From: SFTJ01 sp905210415
GTDB taxonomy: Bacteria > Bacteroidota > Bacteroidia > Bacteroidales > Muribaculaceae
Direction of reading: 5' to 3'
Assembly: GCA_902476295.1 (NCBI GenBank)
Contig: CABSDC010000023.1
Location: forward strand, 1-29,040
DNA length: 29,040 bases
Numbering within the stretch: position 1 is the first letter of the stretch; each line of letters begins with the position of its first letter. The notes below the pieces were generated by a model. It saw only the letters and a program-made list of their open reading frames with translations. It searched no databases and had not been told where the DNA came from. Below, one piece after another: positions 15,494-22,746 of the stretch. A program made the translations under genes and the position numbers.

Positions 15494-15660
15494 GCCGTAA
15501 TTGTAAGATTTTTATACTGCTTGGAGTCTTTCGGTTTTTATAAGGCATCTTTTGTTTGTTTTTAATTCGCAATAGCTTGCTATTACTCGTTAAAAAGCAA
15601 TCAAAATCTGCGCTTCTAAAATTCCGAAATCCTTCCAAGCCCTAATGACCGAACTGGGTC
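15475..15660 (+). repeat. Foldback repeat copy 3, overlaps the end of the endolysin gene
   Basis: Left end AACCCAAATCGGCCATTAGG, right end CCTAATGACCGAACTGGGTC. The internal hairpin GCAATAGCTTGCTATTACTC and flanking arms are as in the other copies. It separates the endolysin from the portal gene, which starts 14 bp after the element, so it was inserted into the prophage remnant and is not part of its original lysis cassette. Confidence 0.93.
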
Positions 15661-15674
15661 TAACGAAATAAAAA

Positions 15675-17119
15675 ATGAATGATACCATGAAAAAACACAA
15701 ATTGGAGAATGTGCCGTGTGTAGCCACGGGCGAGGATTTGAGGGTGCTTCAGGCTGCGTATAAAGCATGGCTTGCCGGAAGTGCTTTCCGAGACAATCGA
15801 AATAGGAATAAGGCGTACACCTATGGGCGGCAGTGGGGCGACATTATGACCGATGAATTGGGCAATGCAATCACCGAAGCCGAGAATATGCGAAACCGTG
15901 GTTGCCAACCCATTACCAACAATCTGATTCGCCAGATGGTGAAGACCGTGATAGGTAGGTATCGCACGAAGCGAATGACCGAAAAATGCGATAAATCCGT
16001 TGAAAACGTGTATAAAAGCAATATGCTCGACGAGTTGGATAGCCGCGCGCTGGAGGAATTCCTGATATCGGGGTGCGTGGTGCAGCGCATAGATGTGGAT
16101 AGCGAAATCTTCGGTGAATCCGTGCGAGTGGACAATGTCAACCTTGATAAGTTCTTTATGAACAGGATGGTGGATGCGCGGGCTTATGATGACGAGATTG
16201 TGGGGCAGTTGCACGACTTGAATGTGGCAGACCTGCTGCGAAAGGTGGCGCGAGGCGACCGTGGTAGGGCCGAGACTATCCGCCGCATCTATGGGGCGGA
16301 CGTTGACAGGCGGGGCGACGATTTCATCGCAGCAATTGGCGCAAATTCGCCCGGCGGAGTGGATTTTTGGCGAGCTGAGGGCGACAGATGTCGAGCCATA
16401 GAAGTTTGGACGCTTGAGAGTTGCGAGGTGCTTGTGTGCCATTGCCTAAGTGATGCCCAATTGATAGTGGTGCCTTATCGAAGCGCCGAGGCAAGGCGTA
16501 TGGAAGCCGACAAGGGCGTGGCAACGCGATGGGATATCGCAAAGGAGTGGCATTGCCGATGGTTTTCGCCGATGGGCGATTTGCTAAGCCATTACCGCAC
16601 GCCATATCGCCACGGCAGCCACCCGTATATGGTGAAAATGTATCCGATGATCGATGGCGAGATACACTCGCTGGTGGAAGATGTGATTGCCAACAGAAAT
16701 TCGTGAATCGGCTTATCACGATGCTCGACCACATGATGAAGACATCAGCCAAGGGAGTGCTGTTATTTCCCGTAGACTCGATGCCAGAGGGATTCACATG
16801 GCGCGACATACGCAAGGTGTGGGCGTCGGCCGACGGAGTGTTGCCATTCTCTGAGCGCGACAGCGATGCCAAGCCAGAGCAGATAGTGGGCAATGCCAGC
16901 AATCTTGGCGCCTACGAGATGATAAATCTGCAGATGAAGCTGTTTGAATATGTGTCGGGTGTGAACGGGTCGCTTCAGGGCCGACATCAGCAGGGTACAA
17001 ACTCCACCCGACTATATGAAAGTGAGGTGGACAACGGTGAAATCGCCATAAGCGATTTGATACTTACTTTCGCATCGTTTGTGCAGATGCGTGACCGAAA
17101 ACTTCGATTAATTCGATGA
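15675..17119 (+). pseudogene. Phage portal-type protein, frameshifted and probably truncated
   Basis: Two overlapping frames make one portal-like protein. Frame one runs from 15675 and ends at TGA 16704-16706 (343 codons) after ...HSLVEDVIANRNS. The true continuation is in the next frame, QQKFVNRLITMLDHMMKTSAKG onward, to 17119. Adding one base near 16689-16690 would restore DVIDQQKFVNRL, so a 1-bp deletion is the simplest explanation. Seen motifs: YTYGRQWGD near the N-terminus, PITNNLIRQMVKTVIGRYR, and SLQGRHQQGTNSTRLYESEV near the C-terminus, as in Bacteroidota phage portal proteins. The end RKLRLIR followed at once by the terminator at 17124 suggests that the C-terminus is also missing. 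No terminase, capsid or integrase follows. Confidence 0.72.
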
Positions 17120-17123
17120 AAAA

Positions 17124-17154
17124 GGGCGGCGTCACTGTGATAGTGGCACCGCCC
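17124..17154. terminator. Terminator between portal remnant and symporter
   Basis: GGGCGG (17124-17129) and CCGCCC (17149-17154) with an inner CACT/AGTG stem, A-run on the left and TTG on the right. It lies 20 bp beyond the symporter stop and mainly serves the minus-strand symporter gene (A-run on the plus side gives a U-tract in its transcript). Confidence 0.75.
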
Positions 17155-17173
17155 TTGAGTGTTATGTGTGTTT

Positions 17174-18532
17174 TTACTTATTGCTTGAGAAATACTTCTT
17201 TGCCTCGCGACGAACCACTGGCGCCAAGCGTAGCAACGCGAACATCGTAGGGATAGACATCAGCGCAAATGCGAGGTCCATCACAGCCACCACGGTGTCG
17301 AGGGTGACGATGCATGAAACCACAATCATTGCCAGATAGAAGTATTCGTAGTATTTGCCGTTTTCCACACCGAAGAGGTAGCCAGTACACTTTGTGCCGT
17401 AGTAGCTATATGAGAACATTGTTGAGAATGCGAAGAACAGCACGTTAATCATCAGCAGGTATTGTCCGACGTGAGGAATCAGTGTGCCGAATGCGCCTAA
17501 AGCAATATACAAGCCCTTGATGCCCTCCACGTCAAGATAGTTGCGAGCCATAAGGATAGGTATGGCAGTGAGAGTGCACACAAGACCTGAGTCGATGGCA
17601 GGGCCGAGCATTGCCACAAGACCCTCGCGCACAGGTTCGGCATTCTTGCTTGCACCGTGCATCAGAGTAGCAGTACCCACACCGGCTTCGTTGACATACA
17701 TTGCGCGGCGTGCACCGATAATTGCCACGCCTGCCAGTGCGCCGATGCCAGCATCAAGATTGAATGCGCCGTGGAATATGTCGGCAAACACTTGTGGTAG
17801 CAAATCAATGTTCATCACTATGGCAACGCCCACAAGCAAGAAGTAGAGCGACACCATGAGAGGAACAATCTTGGTGGCAATATGAGAAATGCGAGTGATG
17901 CCGCCGAGCATCACTGCCGCCACCGGAATCACGATAATCACACCGATGATGCCACGCAGTTGCCAAGTGTTCTCGAGGTGAAGGTATGGTTCGGTGATCA
18001 CAGTAATCAGCGACTCGGTGAGCTGGTTGGCTTGCATCACGCAGAGGCAGCCAATCATGGCTACTGCACAGAAAAATTTTGCAAGGGGCTTAAGGCGAGG
18101 GCTGATTCCCTCGGTGAGGACGTACATCGGTCCGCCCTGCACATTGCCCTTGTTGTCCTTACCTTTATACATAATGGCGAGAGTGCCCTCGAAAAATTTG
18201 GTAGCCATACCGAAGAGTGCGCTCACCCACATCCAGAATATTGCGCCAGGGCCACCCATAGCGATAGCGATAGCCACGCCGGCAATGTTGCCCAAGCCCA
18301 CGGTGCTGCTGATGGCACTCATCAATGCCTGAAAACTGCTTATCTGGCCTTCGCCTGTCTGCTTGCCGCGCAAGGAGTGGATGGCGCGGCGCGTGTAGCG
18401 CAAAGGCACGCAGCCAGAATATATAAATAGAAATAATCCACCTCCAATCAACCAAATGAAGAGTGGGTAACCGCATACAAAGTCAGTGACTGTAGATAAC
18501 GCGTACTGAAGTGTGTAAAAAAATTTCTCCAT
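17174..18532 (-). CDS. Sodium:alanine symporter family protein (AGCS)
   Basis: A 452-aa inner-membrane transporter that takes up alanine or glycine with sodium. Seen: about ten or eleven hydrophobic segments, the family region SSFQALMSAISSTVGLGNIAGVAIA (in two parts near residues 65-90), GGPGAIFWMWVSALFGMATKF, and GGPMYVLTEG near 134. The C-terminal end is AKKYFSSNK. Length is normal. It is transcribed alone, from a TACCTTTG promoter at 18635 with a ~100-nt leader, and ends at the strong hairpin 17124-17154. Confidence 0.92.
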   Translation of the reverse strand: MEKFFYTLQYALSTVTDFVCGYPLFIWLIGGGLFLFIYSGCVPLRYTRRAIHSLRGKQTGEGQISSFQALMSAISSTVGLGNIAGVAIAIAMGGPGAIFWMWVSALFGMATKFFEGTLAIMYKGKDNKGNVQGGPMYVLTEGISPRLKPLAKFFCAVAMIGCLCVMQANQLTESLITVITEPYLHLENTWQLRGIIGVIIVIPVAAVMLGGITRISHIATKIVPLMVSLYFLLVGVAIVMNIDLLPQVFADIFHGAFNLDAGIGALAGVAIIGARRAMYVNEAGVGTATLMHGASKNAEPVREGLVAMLGPAIDSGLVCTLTAIPILMARNYLDVEGIKGLYIALGAFGTLIPHVGQYLLMINVLFFAFSTMFSYSYYGTKCTGYLFGVENGKYYEYFYLAMIVVSCIVTLDTVVAVMDLAFALMSIPTMFALLRLAPVVRREAKKYFSSNK

Positions 18533-18634
18533 CTTTAATCCTTTATATATTTATATACTTGATTTGTTAAGCCCATGCCTTACGTGTCTGCATACTTTAA
18601 TGTCAAGAGCCGGACTTTTGGTTTAACGTGATTG

Positions 18635-18642
18635 CAAAGGTA
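18635..18642 (-). promoter_or_regulatory. Promoter of the symporter gene
   Basis: Minus-strand TACCTTTG fits TAnnTTTG. The start codon lies about 100 bp downstream, leaving a leader in which I see no clear riboswitch. Confidence 0.65.
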
Positions 18643-18797
18643 GTAATAAAAATTTGGAAATAAAAAACTATGGGACTAAAGTGGACCATTATGGTAACGA
18701 TAACGGAAGAAATAGTGACTTTTTTAAAGCGAAAAAGACTGCGAAACGGCAAAATGTAAACAAAAGCAGGAAAATAATTACAAAATAATAGTAAAAT
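18643..18797. other. Divergent intergenic region, symporter/asnA
   Basis: AT-rich, with no gene, repeat copy or clear hairpin. It separates the two divergent TAnnTTTG promoters. Confidence 0.4.
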
Positions 18798-18829
18798 TGT
18801 TTATGTAATAGAAAAATGTATTATCTTTG
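18798..18829 (+). promoter_or_regulatory. Promoter of asnA
   Basis: TTG at 18798-18800 and TATCTTTG at 18822-18829, spacing 21 bp. The ATG is 49 bp downstream. Confidence 0.75.
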
Positions 18830-18878
18830 CCCTTGTGAAAGTAATAAATGAAACTAAAAACAATAAAACATTAGCAAT

Positions 18879-19913
18879 ATGACACTGATAATCCCTAAGA
18901 AGTATAAGCAGAAACTTCTGCCAGAAACCACCGAGGTGGCAATCAAGAAAATCAAAGATACGTTTCAGGCCAAGCTTGCTGCTGCGCTCAATCTGCGCCG
19001 TGTCACAGCCCCACTGTTTGTGCTCAGCGGAACGGGTATCAACGACGACCTCAATGGCGTGGAGCATGCCGTGTCGTTTCAGATAGATGCTATGGAAGGC
19101 CGCCGCGCCGAAGTGGTGCACTCGTTGGCTAAGTGGAAAAGAATGAAACTTGGCGCTTACGACATTGCACCTGGCTATGGACTATATACCGATATGAATG
19201 CCATCCGCACCTTTGAGGATCTCGACAACCTGCATTCGCTCTACGTTGACCAATGGGACTGGGAGCAGACGATATGCCGAGCCGACCGCACGCTCGATTA
19301 TCTGAGGAAAACGGTGGAGAAGACATATGGCGCCGTGCGCGAAACCGAATGGGCGATATACGAGAGATTTCCTCACATCACTCCTCGTTTGCCTGAGAAA
19401 GTGACGTTTATTCATAGCGAAGAATTATTGCAGATGTTTCCTGATTGCGATGTCAAGGAGCGCGAGGCAAGGATTGCTAAGAAATATGGTGCGGTGTTTG
19501 TGATTGGTATAGGCAATCCTCTGAGCAATGGCGAGCCGCACGACGGACGCGCTCCCGACTACGACGATTGGATTTCTGAGAACGAAGACGGTTTCTACGG
19601 ACTGAATGGCGACCTGATATTTTGGGATAGCGTGCTTGAGACGCCGTTTGAACTATCGTCGATGGGCGTGCGTGTGAGCGAGGAAAGCCTCGTGAAGCAA
19701 TTGCGCTTGCGTGGCTGTGAGGAACGTTTGCAGTTGGGTTTCCACAAGATGCTCATGTCGGGCGAACTGCCTTATTCTATCGGCGGAGGCATCGGGCAGA
19801 GCCGTTTGTGCATGTTCTTGTTGCAGAAAGCGCATATCGGCGAGGTTCAAGCCAGCATCTGGCCAGAGAGCCAAGTGGAAGAGTGCCGCAAGCACGGCAT
19901 CTTGCTGATGTGA
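18879..19913 (+). CDS. asnA: Aspartate--ammonia ligase (asparagine synthetase A)
   Basis: AsnA makes asparagine from aspartate, ammonia and ATP in the cytosol. Seen in 344 aa: RRVTAPLFVLSGTGINDDLN near residues 40-59, VEHAVSFQIDAMEGRRAEVVHSLAKWKR near 63-90 (given in part as the family core), DIAPGYGLYTDMNAIR, YVDQWDWEQ, and the C-terminal class II synthetase motif SIGGGIGQSRLCMFLLQK near 301-318. It is close to the usual 330-345 aa and complete. It has its own promoter and a strong terminator at 20001-20060. Between stop and terminator lies a solo right end of the foldback repeat. Confidence 0.96.
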   Translation: MTLIIPKKYKQKLLPETTEVAIKKIKDTFQAKLAAALNLRRVTAPLFVLSGTGINDDLNGVEHAVSFQIDAMEGRRAEVVHSLAKWKRMKLGAYDIAPGYGLYTDMNAIRTFEDLDNLHSLYVDQWDWEQTICRADRTLDYLRKTVEKTYGAVRETEWAIYERFPHITPRLPEKVTFIHSEELLQMFPDCDVKEREARIAKKYGAVFVIGIGNPLSNGEPHDGRAPDYDDWISENEDGFYGLNGDLIFWDSVLETPFELSSMGVRVSEESLVKQLRLRGCEERLQLGFHKMLMSGELPYSIGGGIGQSRLCMFLLQKAHIGEVQASIWPESQVEECRKHGILLM

Positions 19914-19920
19914 TGTTTCA

Positions 19921-19959
19921 TTCCGAAATTCTGTCAAGCCCTAATGCTCGAATTGGGTT
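19921..19959 (+). repeat. Foldback repeat copy 4, right end only
   Basis: TTCCGAAATTCTGTCAAGCC followed by CTAATGCTCGAATTGGGTT matches the last ~39 bp of the full element. The left ~145 bp are missing. It lies 7 bp after the asnA stop, so it is either a deletion remnant or a partial insertion. Confidence 0.8.
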
Positions 19960-20000
19960 TTCCTGATCGGAATAAAAAAGTTAGAATTTTTTTAGTGTGG

Positions 20001-20060
20001 CTCGTGCCAGTCGTCAAAGAGGGTGGAAACCCATCCTGATGGCTGGCACGAGGTGTTTTT
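20001..20060 (+). terminator. Strong terminator of asnA
   Basis: CTCGTGCCAG (20001-20010) pairs with CTGGCACGAG (20043-20052), enclosing a smaller GGGT/ACCC hairpin, and is followed by GTGTTTTTTTG. Confidence 0.88.
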
Positions 20061-20130
20061 TTGTTGTGTGGGTGTAAAAGGCCTTTTTCGCCTGAAACAA
20101 AAATAATTATGGTAAAGAATGGGTGTGCTA

Positions 20131-20161
20131 TTGCAAGAAATGGGAAAAAGCAGTAACTTTG
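20131..20161 (+). promoter_or_regulatory. Promoter of metK
   Basis: TTG at 20131-20133 and TAACTTTG at 20154-20161, spacing 20 bp. A ~150-nt structured leader follows before the ATG at 20316. Confidence 0.78.
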
Positions 20162-20190
20162 CAGTCCCAAAAAACAAATATTACTAACCT

Positions 20191-20316
20191 ATGTGGAAAA
20201 ATTTGGCTGCTTGCAACCACATTAAAAAATGCTAAAACTGCAATCCTCGATACTACAACAATCCAGATTGCTTATTGAATTTTAGCGTTTTTCCACTTTA
20301 AAACAAATTGGAAAAA
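20191..20316 (+). promoter_or_regulatory. Candidate SAM riboswitch in the metK leader
   Basis: The leader has the order seen in S-box (SAM-I-like) aptamers: a stem strand ATGTGG (20191-20196), GCTTGCAACC at 20209-20218, closing strand CCACAT (20217-20222), then TGCTAAA (20230-20236), followed by a third hairpin GCAATC/GATTGC (20240-20245/20266-20271). The GCAACC...TGCTAA spacing is the strongest clue. Downstream, TTTTTCC (20288-20294) can pair with GGAAAAA over the start codon (20310-20316) or, extended to TTTTTCCAC, with GTGGAAAAA of the aptamer (20193-20201). This would allow translational control. MetK makes SAM, so feedback is sensible. Family assignment is from motif memory, not a covariance search. 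Confidence 0.6.
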
Positions 20317-21617
20317 TGAAGAATTATTTATTTACTTCAGAATCTGTTTCAGAAGGTCATCCAGACAAAGTGGCTGACCAAATCTCTGATGCTATTCTCG
20401 ACAAGTTACTCGCCTACGACAAGGATTCGAAGGTGGCAGTAGAAACAATGGTAACCACTGGTCAGGTGGTGATTGCCGGTGAGGTGCGCTCTGAGGCGTA
20501 TATCGACCTTATGGATGTTACTCGTGGCGTGATCAACCGTATTGGCTACAACAAGGCAGATTATAAATTCGACGGCGCTTCGTGCGGCGTGCTTTCGGCT
20601 ATTCATGAGCAAAGTGGCGATATCAACCAGGGCGTGGTGCGCGAGACTGCCGAAGAGCAGGGCGCTGGCGACCAAGGTATGATGTTTGGCTATGCTTGCA
20701 GCGAGACGCCTAATTTGATGCCGCTCACACTCGACCTTTCGCACCGTATCTTGGTGGAATTGGCCAACATTCGCCGCGAAGGTAAGTTGATGACATATTT
20801 GCGTCCTGACTCAAAGAGCCAAGTGACTGTGGAGTATGATGGCGAAACTCACAAGCCAGTGCGCATCCACACTATCGTGGTGAGCACACAGCACGATGAG
20901 TTTGTTGATCCTATCAACGACACTGTGGCAGCACAGAAGCGTGCCGACAAGATAATGCTCGACAATATATATAGTGATGTGAAGTACATCCTTATGCCAC
21001 GCGTTAAGGCGTCGTTACCAGCCGACATTCAAGCACTCTTCGACGACAAGATTATCTATCACGTCAATCCAACCGGCAAGTTTGTGATTGGTGGCCCTAA
21101 CGGCGACACCGGTCTCACTGGTCGCAAGATTATTGTTGACACCTATGGTGGCCGTGGCGCACACGGTGGTGGCGCGTTCTCTGGTAAGGACCCAAGTAAG
21201 GTTGACCGTTCGGCAGCCTATGCTGCTCGCCACGTGGCAAAGAATGCTGTGGCAGCAGGCGTTGCTGATGAGATGCTCGTGCAGGTGGCTTACGCCATCG
21301 GTGTGGCTCGTCCTGTTAGCTTCTTCGTTAACACCTACGGCACAAGCCATGTGAATATGACCGACCAAGAGATTGCCGACCGTCTAAACGAATTGTTCGA
21401 TATGACCCCTTATGGCATTGAGAAGCGCTTGAAGCTTCGTGCTCCTATCTATGAGGAAACCGCTGCGTATGGTCACATGGGTCGTGAGCCACGCACTGTG
21501 GTGAAGCACTTCACTTCGCGCTACAATGGTGCAACGAGCATCGATGTTGAGGTGGAACTCTTCACTTGGGAGAAGCTCGACTATGTTGATAGCGTGAAGG
21601 CCGCATTCGGTCTTTAA
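20316..21617 (+). CDS. metK: S-adenosylmethionine synthetase
   Basis: MetK condenses methionine and ATP to S-adenosylmethionine, the universal methyl donor. Seen in 433 aa: TSESVSEGHPDKVADQISDA at residues 7-26 (ATP site), GAGDQGMMFGYA near 116-127 (signature 1), and GGRGAHGGGAFSGKDPSKVD near 278-297 (signature 2 with P-loop-like Gly and Lys). The length of ~430 aa is the form usual in Bacteroidota. The ATG at 20316 overlaps the predicted anti-start pairing. It is monocistronic; a hairpin with conserved TCGGT loop follows 9 bp after the stop, at the start of composite repeat A. Confidence 0.96.
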   Translation: MKNYLFTSESVSEGHPDKVADQISDAILDKLLAYDKDSKVAVETMVTTGQVVIAGEVRSEAYIDLMDVTRGVINRIGYNKADYKFDGASCGVLSAIHEQSGDINQGVVRETAEEQGAGDQGMMFGYACSETPNLMPLTLDLSHRILVELANIRREGKLMTYLRPDSKSQVTVEYDGETHKPVRIHTIVVSTQHDEFVDPINDTVAAQKRADKIMLDNIYSDVKYILMPRVKASLPADIQALFDDKIIYHVNPTGKFVIGGPNGDTGLTGRKIIVDTYGGRGAHGGGAFSGKDPSKVDRSAAYAARHVAKNAVAAGVADEMLVQVAYAIGVARPVSFFVNTYGTSHVNMTDQEIADRLNELFDMTPYGIEKRLKLRAPIYEETAAYGHMGREPRTVVKHFTSRYNGATSIDVEVELFTWEKLDYVDSVKAAFGL

Positions 21618-21625
21618 TCCCAAAT

Positions 21626-21642
21626 TGGGCTTCGGTAGCCCA
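21626..21642 (+). terminator. Hairpin after metK
   Basis: TGGGCT and AGCCCA enclose a TCGGT loop. The equivalent hairpin after upp has a different stem (CTGGATT/AATCCAG) but the same central loop bases, showing paired changes. Confidence 0.65.
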
Positions 21643-21734
21643 GTATAAAAAGAAATCTCGCTGTAACTGCGATTATATGGTTAATGGTTTGCCCGAAAAG
21701 GCAGGCTCTATGATTCGGAATGTTTCGATAGATA

Positions 21735-21922
21735 AACCCAAATCAGTCATTAGGCCGTATATGTAGAATTTTTTCTACTGCTTGGTGTCTTTCGTTTTTT
21801 ATAAGGCATCTTTTGTTTTGTTTTTAATTCGCAATAGCCTGCTATTACTCATTAAAAAGCAATCAAAATCTGCGCTTCTAAAATTCCGAAACTCATCCAA
21901 GCCCTAGTGGCCGAATTGGGAT
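21735..21922 (+). repeat. Foldback repeat copy 5, inserted in composite repeat A
   Basis: Left end AACCCAAATCAGTCATTAGG, right end CCTAGTGGCCGAATTGGGAT, internal hairpin GCAATAGCCTGCTATT. The matching place in composite repeat B (about 26028-26032) has no element, giving a natural empty site. ATAA occurs on both sides (21732-21735, 21921-21924) where B has one GTAA. Confidence 0.93.
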
Positions 21923-22061
21923 AAATCGAGGTGTTCCGAATTTTTTTGTGCGAAACGCGTGTTTTGTGTAAAAAAGTCTGTAATTGGGTGGTTTTATTGT
22001 TAAGTAAAGTTAAATAGATGAATTTTGTGCTGTAAAATTATGTTGTATAACATATTTTGTA

Positions 22062-22069
22062 TACCTTTG
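22062..22069 (+). promoter_or_regulatory. Promoter of predicted small RNA A
   Basis: TACCTTTG fits TAnnTTTG and is identical in copy B. It is followed by CATCAAGTTTTTATGGTATT, the conserved 5' part of the predicted transcript. Confidence 0.65.
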
Positions 22070-22074
22070 CATCA

Positions 22075-22222
22075 AGTTTTTATGGTATTTAGATTTTAAG
22101 GAAATCATAAGTCGTGAGACGATATGATTTTATCTCAAAAAGGTTTAGTTTTAAGGTTTATGTTTATAGCCTTCTATAGGCTGAAAGAAGATCTTCTGCG
22201 GGACGCAGGGGATATTTTTTTT
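22075..22222 (+). ncRNA. Predicted small RNA or leader, copy A
   Basis: A ~150-nt predicted transcript starting just after the TACCTTTG promoter. It contains AAATCATA/TATGATTT and AGCCT/AGGCT hairpins and ends with CTGCG-GGA-CGCAG (22196-22208) and a run of eight T. No long ORF is present. In both copies the terminator is followed within about 10 bp by CCTATATGAAC, which resembles a start-codon context, so it could instead be an attenuated mRNA leader whose gene has been lost; the ORF after the ATG in copy A is short. The 5' sequence is shared with three other predicted transcripts in this window. Confidence 0.55.
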
Positions 22223-22264
22223 ATATACCTATATGAACTCGCAAATCACAGAGTTGTATTATGT

Positions 22265-22428
22265 GTCGCGCAGGCGACGAATTTTTTTTCACGCAGATAG
22301 ACGCAGATTCGGCAGATTTTTTTTGATTTGGTGACGATGGATTTTATCAGCCAGAGCGGTGGAACCGCTTTGGCGGGTGTTGTCCAGTCAATCGTGACTG
22401 ATGGTGATTATCAGCCTCTCCGAGGCTG
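22265..22428. repeat. Cluster of short hairpins with different stems
   Basis: Four tight palindromes lie within 165 bp: GTCGC/GCGAC (22265-22278, followed by a T-run), CCAGAGCGGT/ACCGCTTTGG (22351-22373), CAGTCA/TGACTG (22385-22400) and CAGCCTC/GAGGCTG (22412-22428). Loops are 3-4 nt. A fifth of the same style, AACGTC-TCC-GACGTT, lies at 22686-22700, and its equivalent after copy 7 lies at 26562-26578. Stretches with ACGCAGAT direct repeats lie between. No gene is seen; this explains the extra length of copy A over copy B. Confidence 0.65.
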
Positions 22429-22479
22429 GGTTGGTGGGGCGTGCCGCACATCAAACAATTCCGCTTCGCTCCATAAGTC

Positions 22480-22667
22480 AACCCAAATCAGTCATTAGGA
22501 CGTATATTTTGAAATTATTTCTACTACTTGAAGTCTTTCGGTTTTTATAAAGCATCTTTTGATTGTTTTTAATTCGCAATAGCTTGCTATTACTCGTTAA
22601 AAAGCAATCAAAATCTGCACTTCTAAAACTCCGAAATACATTCAAGTCCTAATAACCGAATTGGGTT
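22480..22667 (+). repeat. Foldback repeat copy 6
   Basis: Left end AACCCAAATCAGTCATTAGG, right end CCTAATAACCGAATTGGGTT. With copy 7 it shares CGTATATTTTGAAATTATTT and TTTCTACTACTTG, unlike the other copies (CTGCTTGG), so 6 and 7 form a subfamily. It is followed by the same ~45-bp tail as copy 7, TAAAyATAAGGCAACGTCT onward. It lies 79 bp beyond the 3' end of vsr. Confidence 0.93.
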
Positions 22668-22746
22668 TGATGCTAAACATAAGGCAACGTCTCCGACGTT
22701 TGTTGCATCGGAAGTCGAAAAATCAGCGTAAATCTGCGGGGCGGCA

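Larger units (their letters stand above)
21618..22240 (+). repeat. Composite intergenic repeat, copy A
   Basis: Apart from an inserted foldback copy 5 (21735-21922), this block closely matches 25912-26345 (copy B) by eye. Shared landmarks in order: a TCGGT-loop hairpin, TCGCTGyAACTGCGATTATA, TTTGCCCGAAAA, GATTCGGAATGTTTCGATAG, AAAAAAGTCTGTAATTGGGT, TGTTGTATAACATATTTTG, a TACCTTTG promoter, a structured transcript, and TATACCTATATGAAC. It begins directly after the metK stop, while copy B begins directly after the upp stop. Several differences between A and B keep hairpins intact. Confidence 0.88.

Noticed and set aside
16691..16706. Programmed -1 frameshift in the portal gene
   Set aside because: No slippery X-XXY-YYZ heptamer or downstream structure, and portal genes are not known to use it.
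17750..18332. Long plus-strand ORFs opposite the symporter and similar overlapping frames elsewhere (for example opposite porW, aroA, ribF)
   Set aside because: They are frames opposite or inside strongly supported genes, and lack recognisable domains.
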